A DNA stretch of 7,057 bases from Marine Group II euryarchaeote MED-G33 (GCA_949538655.1 CATISE010000144.1:1-7057); one strand, 5' to 3'. Shown: positions 1 through 6,405, counted from the stretch's first letter. The notes: a model not told the origin generated them from the letters alone. Translations and numbers: made by a program.

Positions 1-2096
1 ATTCCAAGACTACCCCAGACCGTTCCAGCTACGATGATAAACAGTAACAAGGCGAGAGCCGTGTTTCCAAATGGAGCTCGATAAGCAACATTGATTTCTT
101 CATACACACCTGGTGCTGGATAGGAGAATGGGAATGTTCCTGAACGTGTTCCTAACATCGATTTGTAGTGTAATTTACCACTGAAATCTTCAGGAACCGG
201 AACGTTTGCAGCGATGAGGTCACCCGTTTCGTTGTTGTTTAGAGTGCAATTTTCACCAGTTTCTTGGAACCCGGTCATCATCCAATCTTCTGCAACCCAT
301 TCCTTGGGACCGAAATCACTCTGTTGGCGAGTTGGTTTGACGGTTCTCCACATCACATGAGTATAATTTTCATCATTGGTGAATGGGAAGTTCGGATCGA
401 TACACATCGTGATTGGAATCGGACCAGATTCTGGGATATCGAGGTCCTCAGCACTTACAATCCACTGACTCTTTTCGACTTCTTGGATGCCAATGTTTGC
501 ACGCTCACGCGGGTTGTCACCAATTTCGGCAATGTAGAATGGAATGCCTAGATTTCTAACTGCAATATGGTTGATATCTTCTGGTACTTGATGGAAGGCT
601 GTACCTATTTCCATTGTGTAACAGAATGAGTCGTGTAGTCCATATTGCCAGTCACAGTAATCGCCAGTCGTCGGGTACAAATCACTACTCTGGATATTTG
701 CATACTCGGTCATTTCTGCCATTTTGTTTCCATGATAGATGAGTTGTTGATGATCTGGTGTTTCGCAACCGGTACAGTGACCCCACGGGTACAGAACAAG
801 CTCAGAGTAAGAATGCCAAGATAGGGTGGCTTTGAAGTCCGATGCACCATTGCTATCATCATCATTCATTTCAGTCAAATCTTGGACAAAAAGAGTTTCA
901 GGTTCGGAATTTCCACCCCACCAATCCTCATCTACTTGGCCATCAGCATCGTCATCATTTCCATCGACGTGATCTTCGTTGATTTGTCCATCACCATCAT
1001 TGTCGGTATCGTCAACTGGGCCATTGTAAACGTCATTATTGGGACCATCGGCATAACACATCCCTGGGAATAGTGGACCTGTGGCACCGAGAGGTGCCCC
1101 CCACTCATACTGGAAGTTTCGATTCAAATCCACACCATCACAACTTGGGTCAACTTCCTCATCCAAATCTGGTATTGGAGTGACACCCGATACGGTGTTG
1201 TCTCGTAGGTTCTTTCTCCAACCTGCTGAATCACAATTCCAAGCATCTTCGCCGCAGAAAACCTCGCGGTCATAGCGATTACCGTCGACATTCAGCATGG
1301 GTACTAGGTAGATCTCGCGAGTGTTGACCAAATCTGTGATTTGCTGCTCAGGGAAATCCTCGTCCACACCGAGATCACCTGGGCCACAGGCCAAGCCATC
1401 GCCGTTTGAATCTTGGAAATTCGAGGCCAATGATAAACAGTCTCCATCATCATCGAGTTGGCCATCTCCATCCGAGTCACCCCAAGTGTCCTCGTCTACC
1501 AATCCATCTCCATCATTGTCAATCCCTGCCATTCCATAGTAATGGGCAATGGTTTCTAGGAACATCATGGGGACTTCGTATGACATCCACTCTCTAGCAT
1601 GGAAATTTCCAATCATTTGGATGTCAGGGATTTCGGCATAATTTCCACAATCTCCAACGTAGTCGTTGCATTCCCCACCATCAACCCCGTTCAATTCTTC
1701 GCCACCACCGGTAATCTTCAACCAGGGCGATGAATGGCTGTAGAAATGACCCTCGTAACTGTTGGCAGTCATATCGACACCACGAGCATTCGTGCCACCA
1801 TTGAGTCCTTCATGGAAAGACATGATATTGACGGATTGATCTTGGTAAACGTAGTTCTTCTCAGACAATTCCATCATACGATCTTTCATTGTGAAATAAT
1901 CATGATATTGCTTGAATTGAATTCGATCATTGCCACCCCAAGGATGGACATGGTTTGCATAATCTTCACTCCAGATGTCTTCAGGAGCCAGTCCTGAAGG
2001 GTCATCATCTTGAGTGTTCGTGGTGAGACTGCCAGTTAGCAATGGTATGAGCATGCAGAGAACTGCAAGTACTGCTGAAATTCGACGAGATGACAT
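1..2096 (-). CDS. Secreted, membrane-anchored M14 zinc carboxypeptidase (3' end outside window)
   Basis: Predicted to remove C-terminal residues from peptides outside the cell. The reading frame is open from ATG at 2096 to the left edge (698 codons, no stop), so the C-terminus is missing. An N-terminal signal peptide is visible (Arg-rich start, then a hydrophobic stretch to about residue 22). The M14 catalytic set is complete: zinc ligands H166 and E169 in HAREW, substrate-binding N325-R326 in DLNRNF, third zinc ligand H428 in SWHSYSE, a tyrosine equivalent to CPA Tyr248 at about Y485 (DWQYG), and catalytic E496 in YTMEIG. WRKNLRDN at 293-300 carries the usual conserved arginine region. Two Asp/Gly-rich, calcium-loop-like insertions lie at 193-219 and 362-391. 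A probable beta-rich domain follows the catalytic domain, then a hydrophobic helix starts near residue 679 and reaches the window edge, suggesting a C-terminal anchor. No strong ribosome site precedes the ATG. It is transcribed divergently from the MscS gene. The family call is secure; substrate preference is unknown. Confidence 0.95.
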   Translation of the reverse strand, partial: MSSRRISAVLAVLCMLIPLLTGSLTTNTQDDDPSGLAPEDIWSEDYANHVHPWGGNDRIQFKQYHDYFTMKDRMMELSEKNYVYQDQSVNIMSFHEGLNGGTNARGVDMTANSYEGHFYSHSSPWLKITGGGEELNGVDGGECNDYVGDCGNYAEIPDIQMIGNFHAREWMSYEVPMMFLETIAHYYGMAGIDNDGDGLVDEDTWGDSDGDGQLDDDGDCLSLASNFQDSNGDGLACGPGDLGVDEDFPEQQITDLVNTREIYLVPMLNVDGNRYDREVFCGEDAWNCDSAGWRKNLRDNTVSGVTPIPDLDEEVDPSCDGVDLNRNFQYEWGAPLGATGPLFPGMCYADGPNNDVYNGPVDDTDNDGDGQINEDHVDGNDDDADGQVDEDWWGGNSEPETLFVQDLTEMNDDDSNGASDFKATLSWHSYSELVLYPWGHCTGCETPDHQQLIYHGNKMAEMTEYANIQSSDLYPTTGDYCDWQYGLHDSFCYTMEIGTAFHQVPEDINHIAVRNLGIPFYIAEIGDNPRERANIGIQEVEKSQWIVSAEDLDIPESGPIPITMCIDPNFPFTNDENYTHVMWRTVKPTRQQSDFGPKEWVAEDWMMTGFQETGENCTLNNNETGDLIAANVPVPEDFSGKLHYKSMLGTRSGTFPFSYPAPGVYEEINVAYRAPFGNTALALLLFIIVAGTVWGSLG
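924..1013 (-). other. Acidic calcium-loop-like insertion 2 in the carboxypeptidase
   Basis: Encodes residues 362-391: again tandem Asp/Gly loops (DTDNDGDGQINED, then DDDADGQVDED). It sits exactly between YNGP (357-360) and SEPET (397-401), two blocks that are separated by only a few residues in ordinary M14 enzymes. A shorter acidic patch (MNDDDSNG, 410-417) follows just before the third zinc ligand H428. Calcium binding is inferred. Confidence 0.75.
1440..1520 (-). other. Acidic calcium-loop-like insertion 1 in the carboxypeptidase
   Basis: Encodes residues 193-219 of the M14 protein. Two DxDGDG units (DNDGDGLVDED and DSDGDGQLDDD) resemble thrombospondin type-3/EF-hand-like calcium loops. 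The insertion follows the helix after the HAREW zinc motif and precedes the conserved strand with REIYLVPMLNVDG. A further D-S-N-G-D-G unit follows about 20 residues later. Calcium binding is inferred from the pattern. Confidence 0.75.
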
Positions 2097-2149
2097 GACG
2101 ACCGATTCGTCGAGACAGGTTCTACGTTTGAATGGACCGCTTATGCGAC

Positions 2150-2168
2150 CCGTCCCTTTAGGGGACGG
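2150..2168. repeat. Perfect 7-bp inverted repeat (hairpin) in divergent intergenic region
   Basis: CCGTCCC at 2150-2156 pairs perfectly with GGGACGG at 2162-2168 around a five-base TTTAG loop. The stem is GC-rich and the copies lie upstream of both divergent genes, so it is not placed as a terminator of either. It could be an operator or part of a 5' leader; the role is unknown. Confidence 0.7.
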
Positions 2169-2193
2169 TTTCGCGAAATAATCAAGCGAAATA
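2169..2193. repeat. Palindrome TTTCGCGAAA and direct repeat GCGAAATA
   Basis: A perfect 10-bp palindrome TTTCGCGAAA occupies 2169-2178, directly abutting the hairpin. The octamer GCGAAATA occurs at 2173-2180 and again at 2186-2193, 13 bases apart start to start. This cluster could be a regulator-binding site and/or core promoter sequence; short A/T-rich repeats can also arise by chance. Confidence 0.5.
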
Positions 2194-2222
2194 CTCAACC
2201 ACCCCATTACGGTCGCAGGAAC

Positions 2223-3314
2223 ATGGACAAGATTGTCGAACTCGTTCCAAATTGGAGTAATGAGATGGTGGGATTCAATGTTGGCACGCTTGTCGTGCTT
2301 CTAGGATTGATCATTTTGGTTTTCAAATTGAGATTCCTCGCCATGATGACAATTCCAAAAATATTCAACTCCATATGTGAGAAAAGTCCTGTCGCAAAGC
2401 TAGCACTGCAAGACTCTAGTAAGGCGTTGGGGACTGCGATTGGTGCTGCAATACTGTGGCAGTGCAGTGCGGCTCTAAGCACCAGTGATGTTGCCATGAT
2501 GCCCTCATATGTTGGTTTCTGGCTACCTTCTCTCGCACAGGTTGTAATGCTAATCGCCATGATGATCTGGGCCCTTCGACTCACCGTCATTGTTCAAGCA
2601 GTGGTCGAATATTGGGATGATGACGATGAGCTCGACGGAGCGGAACGCACATTGATTGGCGCAGTTGAAAGCGTCATCCGATTTTGTATCGTTGTCTTTG
2701 GTTCGATTTTCATCGCCGATGCACTAAATTTCGATTTGACCACGATGGTGGCTGGACTGGGCATTACCGGTCTTGCACTAGCACTTGCCGCTAAGGACAG
2801 CATCGCAAACGTGTTTGGTGCCGTAACCGTACTGCTAGACCGGCCCTTCCGTGTTGGAGATTGGGTATTGATTAGTGGTGCAGAAGGTGAAGTTATCAAC
2901 ATTAGTTTGCGAACCACGCTCATCCGAACAAGTCAAGACACGATCGTATCGATTCCAAATTCAAATCTAACCAGTAAACCCATCGAGAATTTTGGAAAGC
3001 GGCGCTGGCGGCGTTTCCGGCCAGTAATCTCATTGGATCTTGATAGTGATCCCGATGCTGTACAGAAGTTTACAGAGGGTGTTGAAGAACTGATTCGCAA
3101 TGATGAAAATACAATGAAAGAAGACGCATCATGGGCAAAGGTCACTTCGATTGCCAAGGATTCCATTGAAATTTCTTGCAATATCTACTGGGATGTTGAC
3201 GGGGGTGCGGACGAAAAGGAAGCGCGTCAAATGTTCCTCCTAAACGTCGCTCGAGTTGCAAAGGAAAACGAGATTATGTTCTACGAACCTCGTGTCCGTA
3301 GAAGTTCCAACTGA
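2223..3314 (+). CDS. MscS-family mechanosensitive ion channel
   Basis: Encodes a 363-residue membrane protein of the small-conductance mechanosensitive channel family, which opens under membrane tension to release solutes during osmotic down-shock. Hydrophobic segments are visible at about 18-36, 69-86, 100-127 and 148-168, followed by the characteristic Gly/Ala-rich pore-lining helix at about 174-201 (VAGLGITGLALALAAKDSIA, then NVFGA). Next comes the MscS beta domain (LLDRPFRVGDWV at 204-215, IPNSNL at 244-249, then PIENF at 253-257) and an alpha/beta cytoplasmic domain to the C-terminus. An acidic stretch WDDDDELDGAE (131-141) lies in the loop before the penultimate helix. It has an extra one or two N-terminal helices compared with the three-helix E. 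coli MscS. The ATG at 2223 is the first in frame; ATG at 2265 is a possible alternative. The phosphoglycerate mutase gene begins 14 bases downstream, implying one transcript. Confidence 0.95.
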   Translation: MDKIVELVPNWSNEMVGFNVGTLVVLLGLIILVFKLRFLAMMTIPKIFNSICEKSPVAKLALQDSSKALGTAIGAAILWQCSAALSTSDVAMMPSYVGFWLPSLAQVVMLIAMMIWALRLTVIVQAVVEYWDDDDELDGAERTLIGAVESVIRFCIVVFGSIFIADALNFDLTTMVAGLGITGLALALAAKDSIANVFGAVTVLLDRPFRVGDWVLISGAEGEVINISLRTTLIRTSQDTIVSIPNSNLTSKPIENFGKRRWRRFRPVISLDLDSDPDAVQKFTEGVEELIRNDENTMKEDASWAKVTSIAKDSIEISCNIYWDVDGGADEKEARQMFLLNVARVAKENEIMFYEPRVRRSSN

Positions 3315-3317
3315 ATC

Positions 3318-3323
3318 GAGGGG
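3318..3323 (+). promoter_or_regulatory. Ribosome binding site GAGGGG of the phosphoglycerate mutase gene
   Basis: GAGGGG lies 5 bases before ATG 3329, inside the 14-base gap after the MscS stop codon. It is among the clearest Shine-Dalgarno-like sites in the window and fits translation of the second gene from a shared transcript. Confidence 0.65.
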
Positions 3324-3328
3324 TTTTC

Positions 3329-3931
3329 ATGGCCACGATGATTTTGTTGCGACACGGACAATCGGTCTGGAATGCCGCAAACAAGTTCACTGGTTGGACC
3401 AATGTTGGGCTCTCGGAAGTCGGAGAAGCCGAGGCGGCCAAAGCCGGAGAAGAACTCGCAGACATGCAAATCCATGTCGTCCATACGAGTGATTTGATTC
3501 GAGCCCAGCATACAGCTGAAATTGTCATGCAACACAACCGGGTTTCAAATGATGTTCCGACTCATCGTGATTTTCGTCTAAATGAGCGCCACTATGGCGA
3601 TTTACAAGGCCTCGACAAGAGTGACACTCGCGCAAAATATGGAGATGAACAGGTCCACATTTGGCGTCGTTCGTATGATGTCCCACCTCCTGGGAAAGAT
3701 GGTGAAAGTCTAGCCATGTGTGCAAAACGCACATTGCCATATTTGGATGAGGCGATCAAGCCCGATTTGGACTCTGGAATGACCGTTCTCGTCGCTGCGC
3801 ATGGCAATAGTTTGCGCAGTATTGTCATGGAAATTGAGGGGTTATCAAAAGAAGAGGTTTTGAGCCTCGAAATCGCGACGGGCGAACCACGAATTTACAG
3901 TTATGAGAATGGTGTTTTCACCAGGGCCTAG
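3329..3931 (+). CDS. gpmA: 2,3-bisphosphoglycerate-dependent phosphoglycerate mutase
   Basis: Interconverts 3-phosphoglycerate and 2-phosphoglycerate in glycolysis/gluconeogenesis through a phosphohistidine, in the cytosol. At 200 residues it has the histidine-phosphatase fold. The signature LRHGQSVWN (7-15) carries nucleophile H9 with R8; FTGWTNVGLSEVG (20-32) is typical of dPGM rather than generic phosphatases; R58 in DLIRAQHTA, E86-H88-Y89 in LNERHYGDLQG, R113-R114 in WRRSYDVPPP and the second catalytic H158 in AAHGNSLRS are all present. It is shorter than the roughly 250-residue E. coli enzyme, chiefly because the segment between RRSYDVPPP and the HGNSLR block is reduced, as in the short GpmA subgroup. 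It follows the MscS gene closely, and its last 14 bases overlap the end of the convergent gene. Many archaea use the unrelated cofactor-independent mutase, so this gene may be of bacterial origin, which is an inference. Confidence 0.93.
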   Translation: MATMILLRHGQSVWNAANKFTGWTNVGLSEVGEAEAAKAGEELADMQIHVVHTSDLIRAQHTAEIVMQHNRVSNDVPTHRDFRLNERHYGDLQGLDKSDTRAKYGDEQVHIWRRSYDVPPPGKDGESLAMCAKRTLPYLDEAIKPDLDSGMTVLVAAHGNSLRSIVMEIEGLSKEEVLSLEIATGEPRIYSYENGVFTRA

Positions 3932-5186
3932 GCGCCAAATGTCGGTAGAATTTGTTCAGGACCCATCCACAAATTCCCATCGCACCGATTCCTGCGATTG
4001 CTGAACCAGAAGGTATGGGTGAATCGGGATAAAAAATCCAATAGAGAATCACAGCCAAGGGAACAAATGTACAAACCAAAGCACCAGCAGCGATGGTGCG
4101 TACACGATACATGCTGTTCTGAACGGTCGATACTTCGGAGAGGAAGTGCGTGACATGAGGTGGTTCCTCGTGACCCCAGGCTTGGTGGAACAATCGCTGC
4201 TCAAGATGCTGTTCATACTCCCAAATCAGAAGACCACCTCGATGGCCGTCCAATGCCTTGTGTGAATACCAATGCGCTGGAGCGGTGGAAACCCATCCTT
4301 CACAAAACACTCTTTTCTGATCAGCCGTTAAATCGATGACTGCAGATGCGACATCCCGTATTGCAGGGGATGGAGATGTTTCGGGAATCAGGGCGTTGTA
4401 GACACCTCCAATACACCCTTTGATGATGATTTTTTCATTGACCAAATGGCAATGTTCGAGTCCAAAGTTTCGATGTGTGATGGTTCCTTGAGTATCTGCT
4501 GAATGCGGTGCTCTCCATTTGGTAGCGGAACGGGTTCGGGGTTCCAATTGATCCAGACGCTGGTTCCAATTCCGTTCATCATTGGGGGTTGCCAAATGAC
4601 GACCGCAAATAGCATGGAAACGACCGAGTGCTTGACCCGCCAATCTTAGATTCCCATCATCCATTGACAACGGATTCGATTCCAATTTATCGAAAACGAG
4701 AATAACGTCACGTCCCTCAAACTGCAAGCCACCAATTGCTGTATGCAATTCGTTGCAATTGAGACTAGAAAGGCGACGTCCGTGGCCATCTTCGTCCAAG
4801 GGCAAGACATGGGCTTCATGATTTTCAAACTCAACAACCCATCCCTTCGAACTCGGCGATACTGAGATTGGCTTGCCCTCAATCCATTTCCCCCAAGTGT
4901 ATGAAAGAGCACCCCACCATTCACTGGATGACAAATCCCCTTCGGGCAATAGCATGGGTAAACTGTCCCACCGTACGTGAAGGAGATGAGCAGTGAATCC
5001 TGTCGGAGGTGTCATGATTGCATCGGTTACAGAATTCACTGCAACGCGCGGATACCATGGCTGCGATTCGATGTCCACACCCTGCCCAAAGGCCGCATCC
5101 ACATCAAATCTCTGCGAAGCAGAGGACAGATTGAAAACGCTCCAGTGGCGCCAGAGATGACATGGGAGAGGCGACAAAACTGCCAT
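3918..5186 (-). CDS. Uncharacterised protein, possible degenerate APH/maltokinase-like pseudokinase with C-terminal membrane anchor
   Basis: No confident family assignment. The 422-residue product has a soluble N-terminal part of about 360 residues and two predicted membrane helices near 364-386 and 394-411, leaving a short basic tail. The middle shows a pattern reminiscent of choline-kinase/aminoglycoside-phosphotransferase folds, especially maltokinases: RLAGQALGRFHAI (181-193) resembles the helix before the catalytic loop, ITHRNFGLEHC (236-246) aligns with HGDLHLGQV, and IRDVASAVIDL (276-286) resembles the RDVAGMLRS motif. If so, the catalytic Asp of HGD is N240 and the metal-binding Asp of the DFE motif is replaced (KGC, 256-258), so phosphotransfer is unlikely. 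The start at 5186 is backed by GAGGT nine bases upstream (complement of 5196-5200), but that sequence also encodes the neighbour's DLDG motif. ATG at 5015 (M58) would remove the head-to-head overlap. The 3' end overlaps the mutase gene by 14 bases. The frame is open for 1.27 kb, so the gene is real; the function is speculative. Confidence 0.8.
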   Translation of the reverse strand: MAVLSPLPCHLWRHWSVFNLSSASQRFDVDAAFGQGVDIESQPWYPRVAVNSVTDAIMTPPTGFTAHLLHVRWDSLPMLLPEGDLSSSEWWGALSYTWGKWIEGKPISVSPSSKGWVVEFENHEAHVLPLDEDGHGRRLSSLNCNELHTAIGGLQFEGRDVILVFDKLESNPLSMDDGNLRLAGQALGRFHAICGRHLATPNDERNWNQRLDQLEPRTRSATKWRAPHSADTQGTITHRNFGLEHCHLVNEKIIIKGCIGGVYNALIPETSPSPAIRDVASAVIDLTADQKRVFCEGWVSTAPAHWYSHKALDGHRGGLLIWEYEQHLEQRLFHQAWGHEEPPHVTHFLSEVSTVQNSMYRVRTIAAGALVCTFVPLAVILYWIFYPDSPIPSGSAIAGIGAMGICGWVLNKFYRHLAPRPW

Positions 5187-5704
5187 TGGCGGTCGACCTC
5201 GATGGTACGTTGATTTTCACCGACATGTCACGAGTGACCATCCGCAGAGTGGTCCTTCCTCGGTTTTGGTTGATTCCTTGGATCTTTTTCCTTGATTTGA
5301 CTGGAAAGCGTGCAAGATGGAAGCAAATCCTAGGTCGAAAACTCAAATTTGATCCTGCTGAATTGGAGTATAACCAGCCCTTCCTCGCTTGGTTGAAGGA
5401 AGAAAAAGCAAGTGGAAGAGAGGTCATTCTGTGCACAGCATCAGAGATATCTGTCGCGAAGAAAATCGCTGACCATGTTGGAATCTTTGACGATGTCATG
5501 GGTAGTGATGGAGTTACAAATTTGCGAATGGAAGCAAAGGGTAAGGCACTGGCCGAGCGTTATGGGGAGGGTCAATTTGCCTATGCAGGAAATTCTAGTC
5601 ATGATTTGAAAACTTGGCCCTATGCAGGTGAAGTCATTGTGGTCAATGCCAGCCAATCAACGCTCAATGCACTGGGTGATCAACCATCGATTGTGTTTGA
5701 GTGA
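5162..5704 (+). CDS. HAD-superfamily hydrolase, like the HAD domain of UbiA-fusion proteins
   Basis: A 180-residue predicted phosphatase of the haloacid dehalogenase superfamily. Motif I is VDLDGTLIFTD (11-21) with nucleophile D12 and acid/base D14; motif II is ILCTAS (89-94) with T92; the motif III lysine is probably K126 in EAKGKAL; motif IV is YAGNSSHDL (141-149) with D148. A hydrophobic/aromatic stretch at 31-46 (cap region) is followed by basic KRARWKQ. The order and spacing, including SDGVTNL (115-121) before motif III and GNSxxDL in motif IV, match what I recall of HAD domains fused to the N-terminus of UbiA-family prenyltransferases. No UbiA domain follows: the frame stops at 5704. 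ATG 5162 is the only ATG before motif I; the upstream GAGATGA is a poor ribosome site. Its start overlaps the divergent gene by 25 bases and its end overlaps the convergent gene by 41 bases. The superfamily is secure; the substrate is unknown. Confidence 0.88.
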   Translation: MGEATKLPLAVDLDGTLIFTDMSRVTIRRVVLPRFWLIPWIFFLDLTGKRARWKQILGRKLKFDPAELEYNQPFLAWLKEEKASGREVILCTASEISVAKKIADHVGIFDDVMGSDGVTNLRMEAKGKALAERYGEGQFAYAGNSSHDLKTWPYAGEVIVVNASQSTLNALGDQPSIVFE

Positions 5705-6335
5705 ACCGATTGACTGTCAAGTTCACCAGTAAATCTCCAAGCGCATAGACAACCCCGCAAAGCAATGGAGGATTCAGTGCGGTCAATGGAGTCCATGCCA
5801 CATCTGGATGCCAGGCCCAATTGCCCAAATGAGTGCCCCACAATTCCATCGCAAGTGCCAACCATGCCATCGTTGCATACAGTCGGCGTTCGGGACCCCA
5901 TCGCATGAATCCGAGCAGAGCAACAAGCAGAATCAGGCCTGATGTGTCGACCCCTTGGTAGGCGAAATAAAGGGACAATGGGACGAATGGAACAATCGCT
6001 GGCCACGACCATTTTTCCTTCAAATGACGTGAAAAACGACGACCTAAATCGAAGAGGAACCAGTGCCCTGCAGGCACAAACAAAGGCATCATCCCTTCAC
6101 GATATTCATACAGATGCCAAACTTCAGTGAAGAACAGTTCCATCGGTGTAGCAAAGGCCAAGACTGTCAACATCTCAATGCGTTCCAATCGTTCCCCCCT
6201 TGCGTAGATGGTTGCGAAAAGAGACCAACAAAAAATATCGACAATGTATTCGCCTTTGAGAGCCCAATCAGTCCCATTCTGATCGACCCACAAGCCGATA
6301 CCGATGGTGAGGATATAGACAACCTCGCGGCGCAT
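5664..6335 (-). CDS. Multi-pass membrane protein with internal duplication, unknown function
   Basis: Not assigned to a known family with confidence. The 223-residue product is very rich in Trp, Leu, Phe and Tyr and has about seven or eight hydrophobic segments (near 5-17, 29-46, 53-69, 83-97, 111-126, 132-146, 153-168, 187-207). Two halves carry the same pattern: MELFFT at 65-70, an aromatic pair (LYEY) and MPLFVP at 83-88; then MELWGT at 163-168, NWAW at 172-175 and TPLTALNPP at 182-190. The membrane-embedded Glu followed by aromatic pairs and Pro residues loosely recalls carotenoid-modifying membrane proteins (CruF-type hydratases and CrtYc/CrtYd-like cyclases), but this is only a resemblance. 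The start at 6335 is forced: the only in-frame ATG after the TAG at 6357-6359. The 3' end overlaps the HAD gene by 41 bases. The gene is divergent from the cis-prenyltransferase, 70 bases away. Confidence 0.75.
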   Translation of the reverse strand: MRREVVYILTIGIGLWVDQNGTDWALKGEYIVDIFCWSLFATIYARGERLERIEMLTVLAFATPMELFFTEVWHLYEYREGMMPLFVPAGHWFLFDLGRRFSRHLKEKWSWPAIVPFVPLSLYFAYQGVDTSGLILLVALLGFMRWGPERRLYATMAWLALAMELWGTHLGNWAWHPDVAWTPLTALNPPLLCGVVYALGDLLVNLTVNRFTQTQSMVDHPVH

Positions 6336-6405
6336 GCAATGGCCACAAGGTCCACGCTATCAAGACACCCGATTGCATCAATAGGGAAGGCGCACTCGAG
6401 GGTGC
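6336..6405. promoter_or_regulatory. Short divergent intergenic region before the cis-prenyltransferase gene
   Basis: Seventy bases separate two divergent start codons, so both promoters should lie here or in flanking coding sequence. GAGG at 6398-6401, 4 bases before ATG 6406, is a plausible ribosome site. The stretch 6392-6405 (GCACTCGAGGGTGC) can fold into a small hairpin that would include this site. No convincing TATA element was identified. Confidence 0.4.

Larger units (their letters stand above)
2097..2222. promoter_or_regulatory. Divergent intergenic region between carboxypeptidase and MscS genes
   Basis: This 126-base gap is the longest non-coding stretch in the window and must hold the start signals for both divergent genes unless those lie inside coding sequence. 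It contains a hairpin, a palindrome and a repeated octamer (listed separately). An A/T-rich stretch around 2176-2183 lies about 40 bases before the MscS ATG and could be a TATA-like element, but the match is weak. No strong Shine-Dalgarno site is seen for either gene; AGGA at 2217-2220 is only two bases from the MscS ATG. Confidence 0.5.

Noticed and set aside
264..551. Plus-strand 95-residue open frame
   Set aside because: Antisense to the conserved C-terminal half of the carboxypeptidase; no recognisable domain or ribosome site.
882..1539. Plus-strand open frames at 882-1073, 1081-1275, 1321-1539 and 1406-1597
   Set aside because: All lie antisense to the continuous M14 carboxypeptidase frame with complete catalytic motifs. 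The Ile/Val- and Ser/Pro-rich peptides are what the opposite strand of repeated Asp/Gly codons gives.
1734..1997. Plus-strand 87-residue open frame
   Set aside because: Antisense to the N-terminal part of the carboxypeptidase, which includes the start of the mature protein; no domain.
2150..2168. Hairpin considered as a transcription terminator
   Set aside because: It lies upstream of both flanking genes, which point away from it, and only three T residues follow; a terminator has no gene to serve here.
2207..3181. Minus-strand open frames at 2207-2590, 2594-2923 and 2933-3181
   Set aside because: Opposite-strand shadows of the MscS gene, whose family features are unmistakable.
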